Part shown: positions 50,296 through 58,181 of the stretch, one piece after another
Layout of the letters: each line of letters starts with the position of its first letter
Position numbering within the stretch: position 1 is the stretch's first letter
DNA from: Kaistia hirudinis
Lineage (GTDB): Bacteria > Pseudomonadota > Alphaproteobacteria > Rhizobiales > Kaistiaceae
NCBI RefSeq assembly: GCF_014196455.1
Contig: NZ_JACIDS010000001.1
Location: 310,001 to 374,000, forward strand
DNA length: 64,000 nucleotides
Direction of reading: 5' to 3'
The notes under the pieces: generated by a model
What the model was told of the DNA's origin: nothing
The model's database searches: none
Seen by the model: the letters and a program-made list of their open reading frames with translations, nothing else
Made by a program: the position numbers and the translations under genes

Positions 50296-50793
50296 ATGTC
50301 GGTCGATCTGGAAGCCATCGTCAGTGATACGCAGGACGGCAAGAAGCAGGAGCTTCGGCTGTGGCTGCGGGTGCTCTCGACTTCCAAGCTGATCTCGCAG
50401 GAAATCCGCCGCCGGCTGCGCCGCGAGTTCGACGCGACGCTGCCGCAGTTCGATATCCTGTCGCAGCTATATCGCGAGAAAGACGGGCTGCGGCTGGGCG
50501 AACTCTCCCGCCGCGCCATGGTCACCAATGGCAATGTCACCGGCCTGGTCGAGCGCCTCGAGCAGGACGGGTATGTCGCGCGCGAGCGCCTCGATGACGA
50601 CCGCCGCGTTACCGTCGCGATGCTGACCGACAAGGGCCGTCGCACCTTCGCCGCGATGGCCGAAGCGCATGAGCAATGGTTGCGCGACATGCTGGCCGAT
50701 GTCGATCCGATCGTCGTCTCGGGCCTGCTCACCCATATGGGCCAGGTCAAGCAATCCGTCCGCAATCACCTTAGCGGCGAAGGCGACGACTGA
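50296..50793 (+). CDS. MarR family transcriptional regulator
   Basis: A 165-residue classical MarR protein. The HTH region reads LPQFDILSQLYREKDGLRLG, ELSRRAMVTNGNVTGLVERL and EQDGYVARERLDDDRRVTVA, including the DDRR wing typical of the family. MGQVKQSVRNHL forms the C-terminal dimerisation helix. The start is ATG 50296; GTG at 50292 is out of frame. It follows the second flavoprotein gene and precedes the next ABC operon, so it could control either; exact 9-bp repeats lie just upstream. Confidence 0.9.
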   Translation: MSVDLEAIVSDTQDGKKQELRLWLRVLSTSKLISQEIRRRLRREFDATLPQFDILSQLYREKDGLRLGELSRRAMVTNGNVTGLVERLEQDGYVARERLDDDRRVTVAMLTDKGRRTFAAMAEAHEQWLRDMLADVDPIVVSGLLTHMGQVKQSVRNHLSGEGDD

Positions 50794-50933
50794 TCGCGAT
50801 CGTGTCGTTCGGACGGCAAAACGTCGGCTGATTTCGGCGGGTCTTCAGGGCTGCGCCGGGCAACTTCGACGCGCTCGCAGGTGCCTCCCGATCTCTTCCT
50901 CTCGTTTGACCGGTGCACGACCGTCAATTGCTG

Positions 50934-50961
50934 TTGTTCATCTCTTGGGCGTGATCATAAT
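50934..50961 (+). promoter_or_regulatory. Putative promoter of the second dipeptide-type ABC operon
   Basis: TTGTTC (50934-50939) and CATAAT (50956-50961), 16 bp apart, precede the binding-protein gene at 50985. A GAGGGGA ribosome site lies between them and the start codon. This is a moderate match to a sigma-70 consensus. Confidence 0.35.
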
Positions 50962-50984
50962 GGGGTCAAAAGAGGGGACCATCG

Positions 50985-52565
50985 ATGAGAATGACGAAAC
51001 GGAACTATCGCGTCCTGCCGCTGGCTTTCGCCGCGAGCATGGCAACGGTCTGGGGCGCGTTCGCGCAGGAGGCCGGCACGCTGGTCGTGGATACGGCGTT
51101 CCAGCTGAAGACGGCGGACCCGGCACGCGAGTTCGAGCCGACGGCCAATCTCGTGCTGCATCCCGTCTATGAGACGCTGATCACCTTCAAGGGCAGCGAC
51201 CTGACGAAGCTGGAGCCCTCGCTGGCGAGCGTTCCGACGATCAGCTCCGACGCGAAGACCTTCACCTTCGAGCTCAATCCGGCGGCGAAGTTCTCCGACG
51301 GCTCGCCGGTGACGGTCGATGACGTGATCTTCTCGTTCAACCGCGTGAAGAATGTGAAGGGCAGCCCGTCCTTCCTGCTCGACGGCGTGACCGTCGCGAA
51401 GGGCTCGAAGGACGGCGAGATCGTCCTCACCACCGAGCAGCCCGATCCCGGCCTCCCGTACAAGCTCGCCAATCCGGCACTCGGCATCGTCAATGCGAAG
51501 GTCGTGAAGGCGAACCAGGGCTCGGCCGACGAGGGCGCCGACAAGACCGACCGTGCCGACACCTTCTTCGCGACGGCCTCCGCCGGCTCGGGCCCGTATG
51601 TGCTCGACAAGTTCGACATGGCCGCCGAGGTCGTGCTGAAGAAGAACGACGCCTATTGGGGCGCGAAGCCGAATTACGACCAGATCGTCGTGCGCAATGT
51701 CGACACCAGCGCGCAGCAGATGAACGTCATGCGCGGCGACAGCCAGATCGCGCTCGATCTGCGTCCCGACCAGCTCGACGCGATCAAGGACACGGCCTAC
51801 ACGCTGTCCGTCCCGGGCGCGGATGTCGTGTTCATGTTCACGAACTCCAACCCCGAGATCTCGAAGGTCGCCGCCAATCGCGACTTCCAGCAGGCCGTGC
51901 GCCTCGCGATCGACTATGACGGGCTGCTCGAAATCGCCGGCGAGGGCGCGGCGCGGCCGGGCTCGATCATCCCGACGATGTTCGCCGGCGCGCTGCCGAC
52001 GGCCGAAGGTCCCAAGCGCGATGTCGAGGGCGCCAAGGCGGCGCTCGCCAAGAGCGGCATCAAGGATCCGGTGATCGAGCTGACCTATGTCTCCGACATC
52101 ACCAAGAACGGCATCTCCTTCGCCGATGTCGCGGCGAAGATGCAGGCCGACCTCAAGGAAGTCGGCATCACCGCCGACCTGAAGCCCTCGCCGGTCTCGA
52201 CCTTCCTCGACAATTATCGCGCCGGCACGCTGCCGATGACGATCGTGTGGTGGGGTCCGGACTTCCCCGATCCGAGCGACTATCTGCTGTTTGGACCCGG
52301 CGAGAAGGTTGGCCTCCGCGCCGGCTGGAAGGAAGGCACCGCGCCCGAAGTCGCTGAGATCGCCAAGAAGGCGGCGGTCGAGATCGACCAGACGAAGCGC
52401 ACCGCGCTCTATGACGAGTGGCAGAAGAAGCTGAACGAGCAGGGGCCGTTCACGTCCCTGTTCCAGCCCGCCTTCTCCATGGCGAGCTCGAAGACGCTTG
52501 AGCCGGTCGAATACAACGCGATGTGGACGATCGACCTGACGGCGATCGCGCCGGCCAAGCAATAG
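50985..52565 (+). CDS. ABC transporter substrate-binding protein, family 5 (peptide type)
   Basis: A 526-residue exported binding protein. The Sec signal peptide is about residues 1-28 (RVLPLAFAASMATVWGAFAQ). FELNPAAKFSDGSPVTVDDV and IFSFNRVKN are the DppA-class hallmarks, with KKNDAYWGAKPNYDQIV later. It is the first gene of a complete importer (binding protein, two permeases, two ATPases) whose last gene is an M24 peptidase. It differs clearly from the family-5 protein at 39602-41137, so the two systems have different ligands. A peptide ligand is favoured here by the peptidase. Confidence 0.9.
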   Translation: MRMTKRNYRVLPLAFAASMATVWGAFAQEAGTLVVDTAFQLKTADPAREFEPTANLVLHPVYETLITFKGSDLTKLEPSLASVPTISSDAKTFTFELNPAAKFSDGSPVTVDDVIFSFNRVKNVKGSPSFLLDGVTVAKGSKDGEIVLTTEQPDPGLPYKLANPALGIVNAKVVKANQGSADEGADKTDRADTFFATASAGSGPYVLDKFDMAAEVVLKKNDAYWGAKPNYDQIVVRNVDTSAQQMNVMRGDSQIALDLRPDQLDAIKDTAYTLSVPGADVVFMFTNSNPEISKVAANRDFQQAVRLAIDYDGLLEIAGEGAARPGSIIPTMFAGALPTAEGPKRDVEGAKAALAKSGIKDPVIELTYVSDITKNGISFADVAAKMQADLKEVGITADLKPSPVSTFLDNYRAGTLPMTIVWWGPDFPDPSDYLLFGPGEKVGLRAGWKEGTAPEVAEIAKKAAVEIDQTKRTALYDEWQKKLNEQGPFTSLFQPAFSMASSKTLEPVEYNAMWTIDLTAIAPAKQ

Positions 52566-52582
52566 GATCGTCGCGTCCGGCA

Positions 52583-53635
52583 ATGACATATCTTCGGAAG
52601 TCCTGGTATGCGTTGCCGAACCTCCTGCGTTTCGTGGTGCGCCGGCTCTTCGTCGGCGCGCTGCTGTGCCTCGGCATCACCTTCGTCTCCTTCGCACTGA
52701 CGCAGGTGGTGCCTGGCGATCCGGTCTCCGCCAATCTCGGTGATCGGGCGGCGAGCGATCCCGAGATCGTCGCCGCGTTCCGTGCGCGCTATGGTCTCGA
52801 CCAGCCGATCCCGCAGCAATACGCGCTCTATCTGGAACGGCTCGTCCATGGCGATCTCGGCGAATCGCAGCAGACCCATCGCCCGGTGACGACGGATCTG
52901 TCGCAATATCTCCCGGCGACGATCGAGCTCGCATCGGCGGCCATGATCCTGGCGCTCGTCATCGGCATATCGCTCGGCGTGCTGGCGGCGATCGCCCGCG
53001 ACCGCTGGCCCGATCAGATCATCCGCGTCATTTCGCTCGCCGGCGTCTCGGTGCCGACCTTCTGGCTGGCGTTGGTCACTTTCTATGTCTTCTTCTTCAA
53101 GCTCGGCATTGCGCCCGGTGTCGGCCGCCTCAATCCGGGCGGCAAGGCGCCGCCTTCCATCACCAACATGTTCACGATCGACGCGCTGCTGGCGGGGCAG
53201 TGGGCGACCTTCGGCATTGCGCTCAGCCATATCGTGCTGCCGGCGGCGGTGCTCGCGATCTACACGATCGGCTCGATCACCCGCTTCACGCGCGCGGCCA
53301 TGCTCGAATCGCTCAGTCAGGATTATGTGCGCGCGGCCCGCGCCAAGGGTCTGCCGACCCGAACCGTCATCCTCCGCCATGCGCTGCGGCCGGCTCTCGC
53401 CGCAATCGTGACCGTGGCCGGTATGGCCTTCGGCCGCATGCTCTCCGGGACGGTGCTGGTCGAATCCGTATTCTCGTGGCCCGGCATCGGCCAATACGCC
53501 TATAAGAGCGCGCTGGCGCTCGACCTCCGCGCGATCATGGGCGTCAGTCTCGTCGTCGCGGTGATCTATATCCTCGTCAACATGGCGGTTGACCTGATCT
53601 ACGCCTTCATCGACCCGCGGATTCGCCTCGGATGA
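52583..53635 (+). CDS. Dipeptide-type ABC permease (DppB-like)
   Basis: A 350-residue permease. The first membrane helix with FVSFALTQVVPGDPVSANLG is typical of DppB. YVRAARAKGLPTRTVILRHA is the EAA loop and ESVFSWPGIGQYAYKSALAL the conserved C-terminal segment. The start is ATG 52583 (MTYLRKSW), 17 bp after the binding-protein stop. Its stop overlaps the DppC-like start by 4 bp. Confidence 0.92.
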   Translation: MTYLRKSWYALPNLLRFVVRRLFVGALLCLGITFVSFALTQVVPGDPVSANLGDRAASDPEIVAAFRARYGLDQPIPQQYALYLERLVHGDLGESQQTHRPVTTDLSQYLPATIELASAAMILALVIGISLGVLAAIARDRWPDQIIRVISLAGVSVPTFWLALVTFYVFFFKLGIAPGVGRLNPGGKAPPSITNMFTIDALLAGQWATFGIALSHIVLPAAVLAIYTIGSITRFTRAAMLESLSQDYVRAARAKGLPTRTVILRHALRPALAAIVTVAGMAFGRMLSGTVLVESVFSWPGIGQYAYKSALALDLRAIMGVSLVVAVIYILVNMAVDLIYAFIDPRIRLG

Positions 53636-54513
53636 GTGACGCGGCTCCCCTTGTCGAGGATGTGCCGGCGCGGCCGCGACGCCGCCTGATGCGCCGCTCG
53701 GCCTGGACGCAGCCGCTCGGCCTCGTCGGCGCGGCGCTGCTCGTCATCATCGTGCTCCTGGCGATCTTTGCGCCCTGGCTGACGGCGCATGGGCCGATCG
53801 ACCAGGTCGGGCGTCGCTTCATGGCGCCCTCGGCCGAGCACTGGTTCGGAACCGACCAGATCGGCCGCGACGTCTTCGCCCGCGTCATCTATGGCGCGCG
53901 GGTCTCGCTGCCCTATGCGCTGCAGCTCGTGATCATGGCGAGCGTCATCGGCACGCTGCTCGGTGCCATCGCCGGCTATTTCGGTGGCTGGATCGACGGC
54001 TTCATCATGCGCGCCGCCGATCTGGTGATGGCATTTCCCGACATCATCCTCGCCATGGCGGTGGTGGCCGCGCTCGGGCCAGGCCTCTTCAACGCGGTTC
54101 TGGCTGTCGTGGTCGTTAGCTGGCCGATCTATGCCCGCGTCGTGCGCTCGATGATCCTCACCATTCGCGACGAGCCCTATGTGCAGTCGAGTCGGCTGCT
54201 CGGCGTCTCCACGGCGCGCGCGCTTTGGGTCGATGTGCGGCCGAACGTGATGGGGCCGCTCGTCGTGCTGGCGGCGCTCGAGTTCGGCCATGCCGTGCTG
54301 ATCCTCGCCGGCCTTTCCTTCCTCGGCCTCGGCGCGCAGCCTCCGGCGCCCGAATGGGGCTCCATGGTCTCGGAAGGCTCGAAATATTTCGACAAATGGT
54401 GGCTGTCGGTGTTTCCGGGTCTCGCCATCCTCCTGGTCGTGCTCGCCGCGAATTTCCTCGGCGATACGCTGCGTGACGCGCTCGATCCGCGCACGGCGAA
54501 GGCGTTCCGATAA
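53632..54513 (+). CDS. Dipeptide-type ABC permease (DppC-like)
   Basis: A 293-residue permease. After a cytoplasmic arginine-rich leader, the first helix (LGLVGAALLVIIVLLAIFAP) is followed by FGTDQIGRDVFARVIYGARV, the DppC signature. PYVQSSRLLGVSTARALWVD is the EAA loop, and the C-terminal region has LGLGAQPPAPEWGSMVSEGS. It overlaps the DppB-like gene by 4 bp and touches the next ATPase gene by one base (TAATG). Confidence 0.92.
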   Translation: MSDAAPLVEDVPARPRRRLMRRSAWTQPLGLVGAALLVIIVLLAIFAPWLTAHGPIDQVGRRFMAPSAEHWFGTDQIGRDVFARVIYGARVSLPYALQLVIMASVIGTLLGAIAGYFGGWIDGFIMRAADLVMAFPDIILAMAVVAALGPGLFNAVLAVVVVSWPIYARVVRSMILTIRDEPYVQSSRLLGVSTARALWVDVRPNVMGPLVVLAALEFGHAVLILAGLSFLGLGAQPPAPEWGSMVSEGSKYFDKWWLSVFPGLAILLVVLAANFLGDTLRDALDPRTAKAFR

Positions 54514-55502
54514 TGGCCGAGCGGCAACCCCTTCTCGCCATCGAGGGGCTGACCATCAGCCTGCCGACCGCCGATGGCGGACGGGCGAGCGCGGTGCGCG
54601 GCGTCGATCTCTCCATCGGCGAGGGCGAGATCGTCGGCCTTGCCGGCGAGAGCGGCAGCGGCAAGACGCTGTCGGCGCTCGCCGTGCTCGGGCTGCTCCC
54701 CGGGGGTGCCAAGACCGGCGGCATGATCCACTTCGCCGGGCGTGAGCTCTCCGCCGCCGATGGCCGCGCGCAGGCGGAACTGCGCGGCAAGGACGTCGCC
54801 ATGGTGTTCCAGGACCCGATGACGGCGCTGCATCCGATGCTATCCGTCGGCCGGCAGATGACCGAACATCTCGTCTTTCACCGCAAGATCGGGCGCGCCG
54901 AGGCGGACAAGATCGCGATCGACATGCTGGAGCGGGTGCGCATCCCCAACCCGCGCGCGGCCATGGCGCGCTTTCCGCATCAGTTCTCCGGCGGCATGCG
55001 CCAGCGTATCGCCATCGCCTCGGCGCTGGTGACCGGGCCGAAGCTGCTGATCGCGGACGAGCCGACCACGGCGCTCGACGTGACGGTGCAGGCCGGAATC
55101 CTTCGCCTCATCGAGCAATTGCGGCGCGAGCTGAAGCTCTCGGTCTTGCTGATCACGCATGATCTCGGCGTGATGTCGGCGCTCGCCGATCGCGTCTATG
55201 TCATGTATGCCGGCCGCGTCGTCGAGCGCGGCGCGCGAGCCGAGGTTCTGGCTCGGCCGCGCCATCCCTATACACGCGGGCTGCTCGACGCGTTGCCGCA
55301 TGGCAGCCCGTCCGATCATCCGCTCACCGCGCTGCCAGGCTCGCCGCCGGCAATCGGGCGCTTTCCGGCCGGCTGTGCGTTCCATCCGCGCTGCCGCTTT
55401 GCCGAGGATATCTGCCGCGCGGATATCCCGGAGCTGCGCGACGTCCAGCCCGGCCGCGCCATCGCCTGTCCCGTCGATCCGTTGTCGGCGGTGCCGGCAT
55501 GA
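54513..55502 (+). CDS. Dipeptide-type ABC ATPase (DppD-like)
   Basis: A 329-residue ATPase. Walker A is AGESGSGKTLSALA (about 47-60), the Q-loop is VAMVFQDPMTALHPMLSVGR, the signature is FSGGMRQRIAIASA and Walker B is LLIADEPTTALD. The C-terminal oligopeptide extension has the Cys-containing segment AGCAFHPRCRFAEDICR, often linked to a 4Fe-4S site. It overlaps the DppF-like gene by 4 bp. Confidence 0.93.
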   Translation: MAERQPLLAIEGLTISLPTADGGRASAVRGVDLSIGEGEIVGLAGESGSGKTLSALAVLGLLPGGAKTGGMIHFAGRELSAADGRAQAELRGKDVAMVFQDPMTALHPMLSVGRQMTEHLVFHRKIGRAEADKIAIDMLERVRIPNPRAAMARFPHQFSGGMRQRIAIASALVTGPKLLIADEPTTALDVTVQAGILRLIEQLRRELKLSVLLITHDLGVMSALADRVYVMYAGRVVERGARAEVLARPRHPYTRGLLDALPHGSPSDHPLTALPGSPPAIGRFPAGCAFHPRCRFAEDICRADIPELRDVQPGRAIACPVDPLSAVPA

Positions 55503-56446
55503 GCTTGCTGTCGATCCGCGACCTCGTCGTGTCCTATCGCGGCCATTCCGGCGGCACGGTAACGGCCGTCGCCGGCTGCAACCTCGATGTCGAGGCGGGC
55601 CAGATCGTGGCGCTGGTCGGCGAATCCGGCTGCGGCAAGTCCTCGCTCGGCAAGACGGCCGTCGGCCTGATCCATCCCGCGGGCGGCTCGGTCACCTTCG
55701 ACGGCGAGCGCGTCGTGCCGCTCGGCCGCAAGGCGCGGCCGGCGCCGCAGCGGCGTCTGCAGATGGTGTTCCAGGATCCGTTTTCCTCGCTCAACCCGCG
55801 TCGCAAGATCGGTGACCTCATCGCCGACGGGATCAGGGTTTCCGAGGGGCATGGCGGCCGGCGCTTTTCCGTCGGCGAATGCCTTGAACGCGTTGGGCTT
55901 TCAGCGGGGATTGCCGATCGCTTTCCGCATCAGTTCTCCGGCGGCCAGCGCCAGCGCATCGCGATTGCCCGCGCGCTGGCGGCCGACCCGCGCTGCATCG
56001 TCGCCGACGAGCCGATCTCGGCGCTGGATGCCTCGGCGCAGGCCTCGATCGCCAATCTTCTCGTCGAGCTGGTCGAGGAGCTGGATGTCGGTCTGCTCTT
56101 CATCTCGCACGACCTTTCGATCGTCCGCCGCATCGCCGATGTCACCGCGGTGATGTATCTCGGCAAGATCGTCGAGATGGCGCCGAGCGAGGCCCTCTGG
56201 CAGCGGCCATTGCATCCCTATTCCGCCGGGCTGATCGGCGCGATCACCGAGCCGGACGGGGAGGGCAGGCTGCCCGCCGACCTGCCCGGCGACGTGCCCG
56301 ACCCCGCCGCGCCGCCGTCCGGCTGCCGGTTTCATCCGCGTTGCCCGATTGCGCTCGAACGCTGCTCGGTCGAGGAGCCGGCATGGCGGCTGCTCGCGCC
56401 CGGACGCACCGTCGCCTGCCATCGCGCCGAAGCCGCATTGACCTGA
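55499..56446 (+). CDS. Dipeptide-type ABC ATPase (DppF-like)
   Basis: A 315-residue ATPase. Walker A is GESGCGKSSLG (about 40-50), the Q-loop is LQMVFQDPFSSLNPRRKIGD, the signature is FSGGQRQRIAIARA and Walker B is CIVADEPISALD. It also has the Cys-bearing C-terminal extension (GCRFHPRCPIALERCS). It completes the five-gene importer; the M24 peptidase gene begins 22 bp downstream. Confidence 0.93.
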   Translation: MSLLSIRDLVVSYRGHSGGTVTAVAGCNLDVEAGQIVALVGESGCGKSSLGKTAVGLIHPAGGSVTFDGERVVPLGRKARPAPQRRLQMVFQDPFSSLNPRRKIGDLIADGIRVSEGHGGRRFSVGECLERVGLSAGIADRFPHQFSGGQRQRIAIARALAADPRCIVADEPISALDASAQASIANLLVELVEELDVGLLFISHDLSIVRRIADVTAVMYLGKIVEMAPSEALWQRPLHPYSAGLIGAITEPDGEGRLPADLPGDVPDPAAPPSGCRFHPRCPIALERCSVEEPAWRLLAPGRTVACHRAEAALT

Positions 56447-56468
56447 ACCATCTATAGACGAGAGACGC

Positions 56469-57620
56469 ATGATGACCCGCACCCAGCAGCGCATGCAGCG
56501 CTTCCAAGCCCTGATCGCCGACGCCGCCGATCTCGTCTTCTTCCATATCGGCACCGATCTCGACTATCTCACTGGAATCCATCGCGATATTCCGAACTAT
56601 GGCCGCGTGCTGCATCCCGGCGCCTGGCTCGAAGGCGCCTGGCTCTCGGCAGATCGGGGACCGATCCTGACACTGCCGCGAATGACGGCGGAGCTAGGCG
56701 GCAAGGGCGGCATCGAGGGATTCGAAATCCGCGTGCTCGGCGATTGGGACGATCCGGCCGTGATGGCGAAAGGCATCATCGACGAGATGAAGCTGCCACC
56801 TTCGCCGCGGATCGCCGTCAGCGAGAATGCCGAGGCGGAATCGCTGATCCAGCTGCAGAAATTGATCCCGGATGCGTGCTTCGTCTCGGCGACGGCGCTG
56901 CTGCGGAAGCTCCGCGTCATCAAGGATGCCGACGAGATCGCGACCATGCGCGCGGCCGGCGTCATCACCGAGGCGGCGCTGACCGACGCCATCGCCACGT
57001 TCAAGCTCGGCATGACCGAGCTCGATGTCGTCTCCGAGCTTGATTATCAGATGAAACGGCACGGCTCGCTCGGGCCGTCGTTCACAACCTCACTGTATAA
57101 TACCGGTACAAATCATCCGATGGTGCTCGGCCAGCCGCTGAAGACCTGGCCGCGCAAGCTCAATCCGCCAGTTTCCGTGCTGCTCGACTTCGGTGCGGTG
57201 CATGACGGCATGTGCTACGACTATGGCCGCACGGTTTCGTTCGGCGCGCCGAGCGCGGAACAGATCAAGGTGCATCGCCTGATCATGGATTCGCAGGCGG
57301 CCGGCATTGCGGCGCTGAAGGCCGACCGGGCGACCTGCGCCGAGGTCGACAAGGCGGCGCGCGACGTGATCGCAAGTGCCGGTTATGACAAGGCTTTCCG
57401 CCATCGCCTCGGCCATTCCATCGGTGCCGACGTGCATGAGCCGCCCTTCCTGACCAAGGGCAGCGACACCGTCGTGCAGGAAGGCATGATCTTCACGGTC
57501 GAGCCGAGCATCCTGCAGGACGGCAGTTTCTCGGCCCGGGTCGAGGATTGCGTCGTCGTGCGGCCGGAGGGTGGCGAGAAGCTGACCAACGGCTTCCAGG
57601 ACCTGATCGTCGTCGAGTGA
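56469..57620 (+). CDS. M24 family Xaa-Pro peptidase/creatinase-like hydrolase
   Basis: A 383-residue protein with a creatinase-type N-terminal domain (about 1-150) and a pita-bread M24 domain (about 155-380). The two-metal ligand set is present: Asp pair in LLDFGAVHDGMCYDYGRTV, His in FRHRLGHSIGADVHEPPF, Glu in IFTVEPSILQ and Glu in RVEDCVVV. Substrates in this family are Xaa-Pro peptides, creatine or related C-N bonds. It starts at ATGATG 56469, co-transcribed with the upstream dipeptide-type importer, so it probably cleaves the imported peptide in the cytoplasm. It converges on the flavin reductase gene. Confidence 0.9.
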   Translation: MMTRTQQRMQRFQALIADAADLVFFHIGTDLDYLTGIHRDIPNYGRVLHPGAWLEGAWLSADRGPILTLPRMTAELGGKGGIEGFEIRVLGDWDDPAVMAKGIIDEMKLPPSPRIAVSENAEAESLIQLQKLIPDACFVSATALLRKLRVIKDADEIATMRAAGVITEAALTDAIATFKLGMTELDVVSELDYQMKRHGSLGPSFTTSLYNTGTNHPMVLGQPLKTWPRKLNPPVSVLLDFGAVHDGMCYDYGRTVSFGAPSAEQIKVHRLIMDSQAAGIAALKADRATCAEVDKAARDVIASAGYDKAFRHRLGHSIGADVHEPPFLTKGSDTVVQEGMIFTVEPSILQDGSFSARVEDCVVVRPEGGEKLTNGFQDLIVVE

Positions 57621-57638
57621 GGGCGTGGCGCCGGCGGG

Positions 57639-58148
57639 TCAGAGCGGCTCGCCGACGCCCTTCCAGCTCTTGCCGCGGAAGAAGACGAGCGGCGTCCCGT
57701 CCGGGTTGACCGCCGTCGCCCGGACGCCGCCAATGGCGATGACGATGTTGCCGCGCTCGATGAACTCGTCGACGGCGCAGTCGAACACGCCGAGCGCCGC
57801 CTTCAGAACCGGCGCGCCGGTGGCGAGCGTGGTCCATTCGCCCTCCGCGAAACGGTCGGCACCCGATACGCCGGTCCGGCCGCCGAAGGCATCGGCGAGG
57901 GCGGCGGCTTCGGCCGGCAGATAGTTGATCGCGAAGTGGCGGCGCGAGACGATGCCGGCGAGCGCGCTGGTCTTGCGGTCGATCGAGACGATCATCGTCG
58001 CCGGGTCGGCCGTGACATGGCTGGCCGAAAGACCGAGGAAGCCGACCGGACCTTCGTCGCTGTCGGCGGTGACGACGGTCATGCCGGTGGCGCGCATGCC
58101 GAGGGTGCGCCAGAAGGTCTTCATGTCGATGCCGGTGGTCTCGCTCAT
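57639..58148 (-). CDS. Flavin reductase family protein (RutF/HpaC-like)
   Basis: A 169-residue split-barrel flavin reductase. GMRATGMTVVTADSDEGPVG (about 17-36) and LSASHVTADPATMIVSIDRK (about 40-59) are the family strands, then HFAINYLPAEAAALADAF. It supplies reduced flavin to a partner monooxygenase. No monooxygenase is in its own operon (adenine-deaminase-like, XRE, carbamoylase); the orphan luciferase-like enzyme at 29640 is the nearest candidate partner. It is the last gene of the minus-strand operon and lies 33 bp after the deaminase gene. Confidence 0.87.
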   Translation of the reverse strand: MSETTGIDMKTFWRTLGMRATGMTVVTADSDEGPVGFLGLSASHVTADPATMIVSIDRKTSALAGIVSRRHFAINYLPAEAAALADAFGGRTGVSGADRFAEGEWTTLATGAPVLKAALGVFDCAVDEFIERGNIVIAIGGVRATAVNPDGTPLVFFRGKSWKGVGEPL

Positions 58149-58181
58149 CTCGGTCTCCGGGGATTGGATCGGGTGCGGACC

